A stretch of DNA of 64,000 nt from UBA1431 sp049324235 (GTDB taxonomy: Bacteria; Bacillota; Clostridia; Christensenellales; UBA1431), in NCBI GenBank assembly GCA_049324235.1, contig JBMOLJ010000060.1, positions 4,742 to 68,741 on the forward strand. Direction: 5' to 3'. Under the pieces are notes generated by a model, which was not told the DNA's origin, ran no database searches, and saw only the letters and a program-made list of their open reading frames with translations. Below, in pieces: positions 1 to 7,704 of this stretch. A program made the translations under genes and the position numbers. Positions within the stretch are counted from its first letter, which is position 1. Every line of letters starts with the position of its first letter.

Positions 1-1713
1 CTCTTTTATGGATGCGACTTCGGCGAGCCATTCTTCCTTATTGACTTTGAGCAGCTCTTCCATATCCGCCGGACTGATATCAAGACCGGCAAGATCGATA
101 GCGCCGTCGGCGGGCATATACCCTATCGGGGTCTTTACCGCGCCGCCTTCCCCCAGCGTCCTTTCGACGATCCACTTGAGCACGCGGCTGTTTTCGCCGA
201 ATCCTGGCCAGAGCCACCTTCCTTTTTCATCCTTGCGGAACCAGTTCACATAGAAAATTTTGGGCAGTTTGCTGCTGTCCGTCATCTTTCCGATATCCAG
301 CCAGTGCTGCAGATAATCGCACACGTGATAGCCGATGAAAGGCAGCATCGCGAATGGATCACGGCGCACCTGCCCGATCTTATCGGAAATGGCCGCAGCT
401 GTGATCTCGGAGCCCATGATGGAGCCCATGAACACGCCGTGCTCCCAGTCAAAGCTCTCGTGTACCAGCGGAATCGTTTTCGGCCGCCGCCCGCCGATTA
501 AAATCGCGGAAATGGGCACGCCCTTGGGGTCCTCCCACTCGGGGGCAATGGACGGGCACTGGCTGGCCGGCGCCGTAAAGCGGGCGTTGGGATGCGCCGC
601 CGGTCCGGGGTCGCCGGGCATATAGTCGTTTCCCTTCCAGTCTATGAGGTGGCCGGGGGCATCGTAGCCGATGCCTTCCCACCACACATCCATGTCGTCG
701 GTAAGGCCGACGTTGGTAAATATGCTGTTCTTCTCCAGTGTACGCATGGCGTTCGGGTTGGAATCCATGGAGGTGCCGGGGGCTACGCCGAAGAATCCGG
801 CCTCGGGGTTAATCGCATACAGCCGCCCGTCCTCACCGAATTTCATCCACGCAATATCGTCGCCTATGGTCTCCACCTTCCAGCCCGGTATGGTCGGAAT
901 AAGCATTGCCAGGTTGGTCTTTCCGCAGGCGCTAGGGAATGCTCCCGCCACATACTTGACGTTCCCCTTGGGATCGGATATGCGCAGGATGAGCATATGC
1001 TCCGCCATCCAGCCTTCGTCGCGCGCCTGCACGGAAGCGATGCGCAGCGCAAAGCACTTCTTGCCCAGGAGCGCGTTTCCGCCGTATCCCGAGCCGTAGG
1101 ACCATATGGTTCTTTCCTCGGGAAAATGGCTGATATATTTTTTCTCCATCGGCGCGCAGGGCCAGGGAACATCCTGCTGCCCTTCTTCAAGCGGCGCGCC
1201 CACCGAATGCAGGCAGGGCACAAATTCCCCGTCCTCGCCAAGCGCTTCAAGGACCGCGCTGCCCATGCGCGTCATGATGCGCATGTTTACGACAACATAC
1301 GGGCTGTCGGTCAATTCCACGCCGATCTTGGAGATAGGCGAGCCGATGGGGCCCATGGAGAACGGGATGACGTACATCGTCCTTCCCTTCATGCAGCCCG
1401 TGTAAAGCTCGGTCATCGTATTTTTGAGTTCGGCCGGGTCGATCCAGTTGTTGGTCGGGCCCGCGTCTTCCTCTTTCTCTGACGCTATAAAAGTCCTGTC
1501 TTCGACACGCGCCACATCGGACGGGTCGCTGCGGAAGGCATAACAGCCAGGACGTTTATCGGGATTCAAGGGCGTCGCGCTGCCGGACGCAACCATTTCC
1601 GCAAGCAGACGGCCGTTTTCTTCCTCGGAACCGTCACACCAGTAGATTTGGTCGGGCCGGCACATCTCGGCCATTTCATTTACCCATGCAAGCAACTTCT
1701 TGTTTATACACAT
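1..1713 (-). CDS. pckG: Phosphoenolpyruvate carboxykinase (GTP), 3' end cut by window edge
   Basis: Interconverts oxaloacetate + GTP with phosphoenolpyruvate + CO2 + GDP in the cytoplasm. In fermenting anaerobes it often runs in the carboxylating direction. The 571 codons in view read without a stop to base 1, so only the last few dozen residues are missing compared with the usual length of about 600. The nucleotide-binding P-loop 'FPSACGKTNLAM' lies near residue 257. The 'NARFTAPASQCPSIAPEW' block and the 'GSGYGGNALLGKKC' loop are typical of the GTP-dependent family rather than the ATP one. The start is the ATG at 1713, preceded by GAGGGGAG. A good sigma-A promoter lies about 170 bp upstream. 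Family assignment is firm; the physiological direction is inference. Confidence 0.96.
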   Translation of the reverse strand, partial: MCINKKLLAWVNEMAEMCRPDQIYWCDGSEEENGRLLAEMVASGSATPLNPDKRPGCYAFRSDPSDVARVEDRTFIASEKEEDAGPTNNWIDPAELKNTMTELYTGCMKGRTMYVIPFSMGPIGSPISKIGVELTDSPYVVVNMRIMTRMGSAVLEALGEDGEFVPCLHSVGAPLEEGQQDVPWPCAPMEKKYISHFPEERTIWSYGSGYGGNALLGKKCFALRIASVQARDEGWMAEHMLILRISDPKGNVKYVAGAFPSACGKTNLAMLIPTIPGWKVETIGDDIAWMKFGEDGRLYAINPEAGFFGVAPGTSMDSNPNAMRTLEKNSIFTNVGLTDDMDVWWEGIGYDAPGHLIDWKGNDYMPGDPGPAAHPNARFTAPASQCPSIAPEWEDPKGVPISAILIGGRRPKTIPLVHESFDWEHGVFMGSIMGSEITAAAISDKIGQVRRDPFAMLPFIGYHVCDYLQHWLDIGKMTDSSKLPKIFYVNWFRKDEKGRWLWPGFGENSRVLKWIVERTLGEGGAVKTPIGYMPADGAIDLAGLDISPADMEELLKVNKEEWLAEVASIKE

Positions 1714-1883
1714 TTGAATTCTCCCCTCGGTTATGGATTGGCGCTATTCAATCGGCTTTTTGGCGCAAGCTACTAAGCCGGGATTTCAAACCTGACACTT
1801 TCATAAGCATGCATCAGCTTTGGTTTTGTAGACTGGCAGATTCTGTTTAAAGTGAAAAACACATAAATGACTCTTTTCAATAG

Positions 1884-1912
1884 ATTTTATCCAAAATTCG
1901 CAGCCGTGTCAA
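1884..1912 (-). promoter_or_regulatory. Sigma-A promoter for pckG
   Basis: Read on the minus strand, a perfect -35 (TTGACA, 1907-1912) is followed by a 17-base spacer and a -10 of TAAAAT (1884-1889). The transcript would start near 1877, giving a 5' leader of about 165 bases before the pckG start. I see no convincing riboswitch in that leader. Confidence 0.6.
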
Positions 1913-2031
1913 TGCTTTTTCGTAAATAAACCGTTAATTTTGCAGGAATGATTTTGTAAAATTGCAGTTTTCAACTTCTAGTTCAGCCAGTTCGTTATCT
2001 CTCTTCTTACGCAATAAGAAAACTCATTTTC

Positions 2032-2112
2032 AGTCATTCTGAGCGCAGCGAAGAATCTATAATCATGCTTATATTACACTGATTCTTCAGCCGCTATGCT
2101 CCTTGAAAATGA
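2032..2112. repeat. Dispersed palindromic repeat, copy 1
   Basis: Two inverted arms: 2032-2058, containing 'CATTCTGAGCGCAGCGAAG', and 2080-2112, containing GATTCTTCAGC and ending in AAATGAC. They flank a short AT-rich centre. Related copies occur at 12236-12328, 18068-18145 and, as a half copy, 59146-59190. All are intergenic. This looks like a small non-coding REP/MITE-type element. Confidence 0.7.
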
Positions 2113-2123
2113 CTTTGCGCCCA

Positions 2124-2160
2124 ACAGGAAAAACCCCTTTTATAAGGGGTTTTTCCTGTT
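2124..2160. terminator. Bidirectional intrinsic terminator downstream of the chemoreceptor gene
   Basis: A perfect inverted repeat, AACAGGAAAAACCCCTT (2124-2140) and its complement (2144-2160), with a 3-base loop. The stem itself carries A and T runs on both sides. It lies 23 bp beyond the stop codon of the minus-strand chemoreceptor gene. Confidence 0.85.
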
Positions 2161-2183
2161 CTTCAGCCTAAAAACCAGGGGAT

Positions 2184-4502
2184 CTAAACGCAGTATTTAT
2201 CCGCATGCTGCTCGCCCAATACAATGTGCAGCTTGGGGTTATTTGTTTGATTGCCGCCGGTTCGTTCAAATGTTTTTTGCTTTTCGTTTTTAAGCCTGAA
2301 CTTATGGACCATGGTTTTGAGCCTTTCCGCCTGTCCGGAGAGTTCTTCGCTCGCACTCGCCGATTGCTCGGCTGTGGATGCGTTGCTCTGCACCACCTGC
2401 GCCACCTGCTCAATACCGTCATTCACCTGCCCGATGGCCGCCGCCTGTTCTTCGGACGCACTGGCGATGTCCCCCACCAGTGCTACTGCCTTTTCCACAT
2501 CTTCTATAATGTGTGTCAGCGCGTCCGCTGTGCCGTTTGCTATCTTCGTCCCCGCTTCAACCTTTCTGATGGTCCCTTCAATAAGCGCGGTGGTATTCTG
2601 GGCGGCATCCGCGCTTTTTACGGCCAGATTCCTCACCTCCTCGGCAACGACCGCAAAGCCTTTCCCGTGCGTGCCGGCTCTAGCGGCTTCCACCGCGGCG
2701 TTGAGCGCCAGGATATTGGTCTGGAACGCGATATCGTCTATGACTTTGATGATCTTGCCGATGTTGGCCGACGCTTCGTTGATTTGCCGCATTGATTCGA
2801 GCATCCCCTTCATCTGCTCGTTTCCGGCAAGCGCATCCTCCTTGGCCGCAATGGAGAGATCGTTCGCTTTCCGCGCGTTTTCTGCGTTCAGCCTGGTTTG
2901 CGCCGCGATCTGCGTGACCGAGGCCGTCAGCTCTTCCAGCGCGCTTGCCTGCTCGGTAGTTCCCTGGGAAAGATTCTGGCTGCCTTGGGACACCTGCAGC
3001 GTACCGCATGCGACCTGGTCGGAGGCGGCGTTTATCTCGGAAAGCACGTCGTTTAACGAAGCTACGATACCGTTTATGGATTGCTTGAGCGCATAGAAAT
3101 CGCCACGGAAATCGGACGTGATCTCCACATCCATGTTCCCCTGGGCCATTTCGCCCAGAGCATACGATATTTCGCCTATATACCCCGTTATGGCCTCCAT
3201 CGTGCTGTTGAGCGAATCCTTGATTTTTGCATGGTCCCCTTTGAAATTTCCTCTCACCCGCACACTGAGGTTCCCGTTGGACATTTCCTCCAATACTCCG
3301 ATGGCCTCGTTCACCGGCTCGATTGCCGCGTCGAGCGTTTTGTTGATGCCGTCGATGATCCGGGCATACCCTCCCTTATGGCGCCTGATATCGGCGCGGA
3401 CCGAGAGCTCTCCATTCAAGGCTGCTTTTGCCAGCATATTTGAATCGCCCAGCAAAAGGTATAAGGATTCCCTGCACAGGTTCAGGTTTTCAATCATCAG
3501 CCTGAAATCCCCATTGAATCCTGAGGTGTCAATCGCTTCAACGTCTTCTCCGTTAGCAATTTTTTCGAGCTGCTTTGCGGCAACGTCCAGCGGCTTTGTC
3601 ACTGCGTCGAGCGTAGCGTTCACGCCCTCGACGATCCTGCGGAAGTCCCCTTCATGCTGCGTTGCGTCCGCACGCACGCTCAGACGGCCATCGGCGGCCG
3701 CATTCAGGAGCGTGTTTACGCTCTCTGTCATTTTATCGATTTCTCCGATGACGCTTTTGAGCGATTCGGCCAGATCGCCTACTTCATCCTTTGTGTTGAC
3801 GTCCAATACAACATCCGTGTCTCCTGCGGCAACCCTTTGCGCAGCCTGAACCATCTTCTTGATCGGCCCGCAAATGGCCCTGGTCAAAAGTATCCCCAGA
3901 CCAGCGGCCAGCAGGACGGAGCATACCACGATAATAACCATGGTTGTTGTTGACGCCGCAGCGATTTGAAGGTTGTTATCATTCCTCGCTTTTCCGTTGT
4001 CTATGTTGTACTGGAAAATTTTATCAAAGGATCCTTCAAGATTTGTGCCAATCTGCGTGGCTTTCGTATAATCAATCTGCTCTCTTTTCCCTGCTTCCGC
4101 CAATTGAATGGCGTCCTCAATAAGCGGAATATACGTTTTCCATTGCGAATTCAGCGTATTGAACAAATCCCTGTCTTCCTGCGTGATGATCAAAGCTTCA
4201 TAGTCCTTCAGGCTGTTCTCAACTTTCGCGGCGTAATCTCTGATGCTGTCGATATATCCCTTTTGGTTTGAAACAACATCATCCGTCTTCATTTTAACAG
4301 CATTGAACCGTATTCGCTGATAAAAAATGGCGGCATCTCCCGCATAGTTCAGCCCCAGCGTGTTCTGCCGGTAAATCTGTGTGGCCCCTTCATTGATCGC
4401 TGTCATGTTCACGAGTCCGATTACGCCCACAACGCCTGTCATAACAGCAATAAGAATATAAGAAATAATCAGTTTTGTCGAAATCTTTATTTTCTTCAGC
4501 AT
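2184..4502 (-). CDS. Methyl-accepting chemotaxis protein with extended HAMP-like array
   Basis: Transmembrane chemoreceptor of 772 residues that signals to CheA/CheW. A first membrane segment lies at about residues 11-33 and a second at about 186-208. The extracytoplasmic stretch between them resembles a four-helix-bundle sensor. The cytoplasmic part then has HAMP and several HAMP-like repeats, each with a 'NG..SVR/DVE' turn followed by 'GDF', up to about residue 480. The conserved signalling tip is clear ('NILALNAAVEAARAG', then 'GFAVVAEEVRNLA'). The start is ATG 4502 after AAGGAAGG. No chemotaxis kinase or flagellar genes are nearby, so it is an orphan receptor here. The ligand is unknown. 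Confidence 0.95.
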   Translation of the reverse strand: MLKKIKISTKLIISYILIAVMTGVVGVIGLVNMTAINEGATQIYRQNTLGLNYAGDAAIFYQRIRFNAVKMKTDDVVSNQKGYIDSIRDYAAKVENSLKDYEALIITQEDRDLFNTLNSQWKTYIPLIEDAIQLAEAGKREQIDYTKATQIGTNLEGSFDKIFQYNIDNGKARNDNNLQIAAASTTTMVIIVVCSVLLAAGLGILLTRAICGPIKKMVQAAQRVAAGDTDVVLDVNTKDEVGDLAESLKSVIGEIDKMTESVNTLLNAAADGRLSVRADATQHEGDFRRIVEGVNATLDAVTKPLDVAAKQLEKIANGEDVEAIDTSGFNGDFRLMIENLNLCRESLYLLLGDSNMLAKAALNGELSVRADIRRHKGGYARIIDGINKTLDAAIEPVNEAIGVLEEMSNGNLSVRVRGNFKGDHAKIKDSLNSTMEAITGYIGEISYALGEMAQGNMDVEITSDFRGDFYALKQSINGIVASLNDVLSEINAASDQVACGTLQVSQGSQNLSQGTTEQASALEELTASVTQIAAQTRLNAENARKANDLSIAAKEDALAGNEQMKGMLESMRQINEASANIGKIIKVIDDIAFQTNILALNAAVEAARAGTHGKGFAVVAEEVRNLAVKSADAAQNTTALIEGTIRKVEAGTKIANGTADALTHIIEDVEKAVALVGDIASASEEQAAAIGQVNDGIEQVAQVVQSNASTAEQSASASEELSGQAERLKTMVHKFRLKNEKQKTFERTGGNQTNNPKLHIVLGEQHADKYCV

Positions 4503-4957
4503 GTGATAGGCCTTCCTTTTCTTTTTACAAGCAATTATCAGCCCGACTCCCGCTCTGCCTTCCTGCCCAAATATTATCGGTCATCCTCCGGTTCTACGCT
4601 TTGGTAAATGTACTTTTATTGAGTTCAAATGCACCACCTTACATAATATTTCAAAACTGGGAAATTCAAGTAGCGATTTTTGAGCCTGCCATTCTCACAC
4701 AAGGGTATCACTCCAACAAATTAATTTGCAATAATTCAAACAATAGTTGAATCAACACTTTGAAATATAAATAACCATGTTTTACCGCATTTTAATAAAA
4801 CTTTTACGTAACGTAATGGAGCTAGTTTTCACCCGAAATCCGCATGCATACGTCGTAGAAAAAAGTGGGGTTGTGCACCTCGTTTGCATCATTATTTGGG
4901 TTGAAATGGAGGATAATCCATCTTTCAACCCTTTAAAAAACATATTTGTGGGCATAA
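4503..4957. other. AT-rich intergenic region upstream of the chemoreceptor gene
   Basis: About 450 bp with no convincing gene on either strand. It must contain the chemoreceptor promoter. I see a CCGATAA motif (minus strand, near 4574-4580) but no partner -35 at the right spacing for a flagellar sigma factor. No repeat or structured RNA was recognised. Confidence 0.4.
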
Positions 4958-4984
4958 AAGGCGCAGCCAAAATGGCTGCGCCTT
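4958..4984 (-). terminator. Intrinsic terminator downstream of the SDR gene
   Basis: A perfect 12-bp stem, AAGGCGCAGCCA...TGGCTGCGCCTT, with a 3-base loop. On the minus strand the stem ends in CCTTTTATG, giving a short U tract. It lies 30 bp after the stop of the SDR gene at 5014. Confidence 0.8.
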
Positions 4985-5013
4985 GAAAATTTACGTAAGT
5001 TTAAAGATATGCC

Positions 5014-5787
5014 TTAACTCATGCGCGCGCCCGTTATCAACAGGACTTCGCCGGAGACATAGCTTGCAAGGTCGCTTGCCAGGAACAGCACCGCCTTCGC
5101 AACTTCCTCGGGTTCGCCCATGCGCCCCATTGGAATGGAAGACAAACGCTTCCTGATGCCTTCCTCATCCAGCTTGCTGTAATTGTTCTTCACCATTTCC
5201 GTTGCGATGGTCCCCGGGGCAATCGCGTTGACCCGTATCCCGTACGGGCCAAGCGTCTTTGCGCCGAACTTCGTGAGTGCGATGACGCCCGCCTTGGAAG
5301 CGCCGTAATCCGCACCCGTGCTTCCGCCCGTAACACCGGCTATGGAAGACGTGTTGACGATAACGCCTCCGCCCTGCTCCTTCATCACTTCGGCGCCGTA
5401 CTTCATGCCCAGGAATACCGAGCGCAGGTTCACGGCCAATACCAGATCCCACTGCTCCTCTGTCGTGGTAAACAGGTCGCTCATGCGTGCGATGCCCGCA
5501 TTGTTGATGAGAACGTCCAGGCTTCCCCAGCGCCTGGTCGTAGCCTCGATAGCGCCCTTGATAGTCTCCGACTTGGAGACGTCCCCCGTATAGACGATCA
5601 CCTCCGAACCAAGCGCCTCCAACTCGGATTTGGTCTGTTCGATGGGCCCGCCGGCCTGCAGGTCCACGATGGTGATCCCCTTTGCGCCCGCCTCGGCCAT
5701 CTTGACAGCTATGCACTTGCCGATGCCCTGCGCGGCTCCCGTTACCATGACCGCTTTCCCTTCCAGAGAAACATTGTACAATTCCAT
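5014..5787 (-). CDS. SDR-family NAD(P)-dependent oxidoreductase (FabG-like)
   Basis: Classical short-chain dehydrogenase of 257 residues. The nucleotide-binding motif 'TGAAQGIG' is near residue 17, 'NNAG' near 93, and the catalytic Ser, Tyr and Lys are in 'NTSSIAG' and 'YGASKAG'. It ends with the usual 'SDLASYVSGEVL...G' block, so it is complete. I chose the ATG at 5787 (MELYNVSLEGK). The reading frame stays open upstream, but that part is an intergenic repeat and not protein. It probably reduces a ketone or oxidises a secondary alcohol. Nearby are an uncharacterised membrane protein and a CdaR-type regulator, which suggests uptake and oxidation of a small carbon substrate, but this is inference. 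Confidence 0.92.
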   Translation of the reverse strand: MELYNVSLEGKAVMVTGAAQGIGKCIAVKMAEAGAKGITIVDLQAGGPIEQTKSELEALGSEVIVYTGDVSKSETIKGAIEATTRRWGSLDVLINNAGIARMSDLFTTTEEQWDLVLAVNLRSVFLGMKYGAEVMKEQGGGVIVNTSSIAGVTGGSTGADYGASKAGVIALTKFGAKTLGPYGIRVNAIAPGTIATEMVKNNYSKLDEEGIRKRLSSIPMGRMGEPEEVAKAVLFLASDLASYVSGEVLLITGARMS

Positions 5788-5819
5788 CACCCCATATTTA
5801 ATTATTAACCCGTGATAAA

Positions 5820-6085
5820 CGAGAACTTTTAGACCGTCGACAAACCCTTTGGGTTTGCGACGGATTTCCTGTGCGGTTAAATGCCGCTTTTGCGCCATTT
5901 TTTCGCTGCTCATTCCGGGGCCCCCGCACAGCGAAGCTTTGTGGGGAATAAGGAGGAGCAACGCGGCATGCGAGCTTTCATGCTTCCGCGTGGAAGCGAG
6001 CGGAGCGCAGTTTGCTCCCACGCTCTGACGCGCATGTCGTCAGATTGGATTTCAAGTGGGGGATCCCCCCACACCCCCTTTGGAA
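5820..6085 (-). repeat. Structured intergenic element, copy A (full length)
   Basis: About 265 bp, closely matching 43136-43390 along its whole length. Read in the direction of the flanking minus-strand genes it is a chain of hairpins: a G-rich/C-rich stem, CTGACG...CGTCAG, GGAGC...GCTCC, GCTTCC/GGAAGC, CCCC...GGGG, GCGC/GCGGC, and a terminal stem at 5834-5863 (CCGTCG(A)CAAACCC with a 3-base loop). The terminal hairpin faces the SDR start about 45 bp away. An open reading frame passes through it, but the frame is not conserved between copies. I do not recognise the family. Confidence 0.8.
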
Positions 6086-6208
6086 TGCTTTTGGGCATCC
6101 TGACTTTTAATAATAAAAGTGCATCAGGCTTTTGGGAAGGTGACCGTTCAATTTTTTGAATATTATATCATATTTATTTTACTATGGATAGTTTGATTTA
6201 TAAAAATA

Positions 6209-6251
6209 CCAGAGGGCAGCGCCTGCGGTGGCATGCAGGGCTGCCCTCTGG
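6209..6251 (-). terminator. Intrinsic terminator downstream of the 6303-7373 gene
   Basis: Stem CCAGAGGGCAGC (6209-6220) pairs with GCTGCCCTCTGG (6240-6251). On the minus strand it is followed by TATTTTTAT. It lies about 50 bp beyond the membrane-protein stop. Confidence 0.85.
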
Positions 6252-6302
6252 TTGAGGTTATTATGGCTCTTTTTGTATCTTTAAGCTATTGGCCGTATTA
6301 GC

Positions 6303-7373
6303 TCAGGAAACAGCCTGCTTTTTTGAACCGCCAAGCATTGCCACAATGAGGCAGATCGCTACAATAACCAAAGGAACAACGATACCGGCTTTATCCAGGC
6401 CCATTGCCGGGAACAGCGTCATCGTGCAAAGGGAAGCTACAAAAATGGCCATTGCCGGCGGGTCAACGTGGACGTCTCCATACACATAGAAGCAGTCCGC
6501 CAGGAACTCGGCCAGGAACGCTCCGGCCATGCCTATCCCCAGGCCCCAGATGAGGGCGGTTTCCACAGGAATTCCGGTAATGGAGCCGCCGTTTGCGGTT
6601 ACGAGCATCAATACCGCGTAACCGGCCGGGAGTGTGATGTGGTGCGTTATAGGGATATCCATGCCGACAAGCAGCAACAACAGTGAAGTAGCCGAGATAA
6701 AGAAGCCGATGAACGGGGCATAACCTGCGGTTTGAGGGAACTGGAAGAGGAGGAACGTTGCATAGGCCGATACAAGCGCCCAGCCGACGCTGATGACGAC
6801 CTTCTGCCAGCCGCCGCGCTGCTGCGGAGCCCAGCATGCCAGAAATGTGCCGCCAAAACGTCCGCCGTCAGCTTTGATTTCTTCAGGGACTTTGCCCATA
6901 ATGCTGCCGCCGTCAAATATGGCCTTAATAATCAGCGACAGCGGGAAAATCGCGGTGGCGCCGCCGTCGGCTTTGAGGCCCAGGAACGCGGAGCCGGTGA
7001 GCAATACCATTGTGACATAGCCGATCGCACCGGTAATGCCGCCTACGATCAGGACATCGGGCTTTTTCAGTCCGGCGAGCGCTGTGCCCACTGCGGCTTT
7101 GCCCGATTCAAGGTACCCCATCTTACGCGCATACGCAGCAGCGGCTGCGCCCCCCAGGAATGCCATTGCCGGATGGAACCAGAAACCGAACGGAACGCCG
7201 CCGATAAAGGGGATTGCAGACCCCCCGGCTGCGGCAGAGACCGGGCCTAGCACAGCATCGACGCCCATGCCCGCCAGGCCTACCAGACCAGTAAACACGA
7301 AGGCCTGGACACCGCCGATGGTCGTACCGACGATACCGGCGGCAAAAGCAAGAATGATAGAAACGAGATCCAT
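6303..7373 (-). CDS. Polytopic membrane protein of unknown function, probable transporter
   Basis: 356 residues, almost entirely hydrophobic, with about nine or ten predicted membrane segments and many glycine-rich turns ('FAAGIVGTTIGGVQAF', 'GGSAIPFIGGVPFGFW'). I recognise no named transporter signature. The length, composition and lack of a signal peptide fit a permease or permease-like integral membrane protein. The start is ATG 7373 with AGGAGG nine bases upstream; the codons before it are an open extension without a ribosome site. It is divergent from a CdaR-type regulator, the usual arrangement for a regulator and its target permease, and is followed by an SDR gene on the same strand. 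Substrate unknown; a role in organic acid or sugar acid uptake is only a guess from the regulator. Confidence 0.8.
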   Translation of the reverse strand: MDLVSIILAFAAGIVGTTIGGVQAFVFTGLVGLAGMGVDAVLGPVSAAAGGSAIPFIGGVPFGFWFHPAMAFLGGAAAAAYARKMGYLESGKAAVGTALAGLKKPDVLIVGGITGAIGYVTMVLLTGSAFLGLKADGGATAIFPLSLIIKAIFDGGSIMGKVPEEIKADGGRFGGTFLACWAPQQRGGWQKVVISVGWALVSAYATFLLFQFPQTAGYAPFIGFFISATSLLLLLVGMDIPITHHITLPAGYAVLMLVTANGGSITGIPVETALIWGLGIGMAGAFLAEFLADCFYVYGDVHVDPPAMAIFVASLCTMTLFPAMGLDKAGIVVPLVIVAICLIVAMLGGSKKQAVS

Positions 7374-7546
7374 ACAATAATACCTCCTATCTTTATTCGG
7401 GCCGCAAAGGAGCAAATGCAGCTTTGGGCCAAACGTTTATCTGGTCTAAATCCTAAATAGGCAACAAGAAACAAGCCGTAATACGGCGATAATGCGCGCA
7501 ATTACGATTAAAATACTGGTATGTTAATGTTTGCGTTAATTTTGTT

Positions 7547-7552
7547 TATAAT
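7547..7552 (+). promoter_or_regulatory. -10 element of the CdaR-type regulator gene
   Basis: A consensus TATAAT lies 17 bases after a weak -35 (TTAATG, 7524-7529). The leader to the start codon at 7705 would be about 145 bases and contains the palindrome at 7623-7650. Confidence 0.45.
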
Positions 7553-7622
7553 ATGACATAATTCCGCTTTTTACTATGTATGTTCAATCCAATAATTACC
7601 GCTATTATTGTGCTTCCGGTAC

Positions 7623-7650
7623 AAAATACCACTTGGCAATGTGGTATTTT
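7623..7650. promoter_or_regulatory. Perfect inverted repeat in the divergent intergenic region (candidate operator)
   Basis: AAAATACCAC (7623-7632) and GTGGTATTTT (7641-7650) form a perfect 10-bp inverted repeat with an 8-base centre, 55 bp before the regulator start. A related dyad, AAAATAC-TG-GTAT, lies near 7510-7522, on the other side of the -10. Two similar sites between divergent genes suggest operators for the CdaR-type regulator. A leader hairpin is the alternative. Confidence 0.45.
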
Positions 7651-7704
7651 ACATCGCTATTTGTTATTATTATGTTAACAAACTTTGCTGGAAGAGGTGT
7701 TGAT

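Noticed and set aside
592..1482. Long open frame on the plus strand (296 codons)
   Set aside because: It lies wholly inside the pckG coding sequence on the opposite strand; the translation has no family resemblance and a GC-rich antisense frame explains it.
4574..4615. Possible flagellar-type (sigma-28) promoter for the chemoreceptor
   Set aside because: CCGATAA is present but the only AAAG-like -35 is three bases too far away.
5788..6021. 78-codon N-terminal extension of the SDR gene
   Set aside because: The extension is the structured intergenic element; SDR proteins normally begin just before the TGxxxGIG motif, as with ATG 5787, and copy B carries a different frame.
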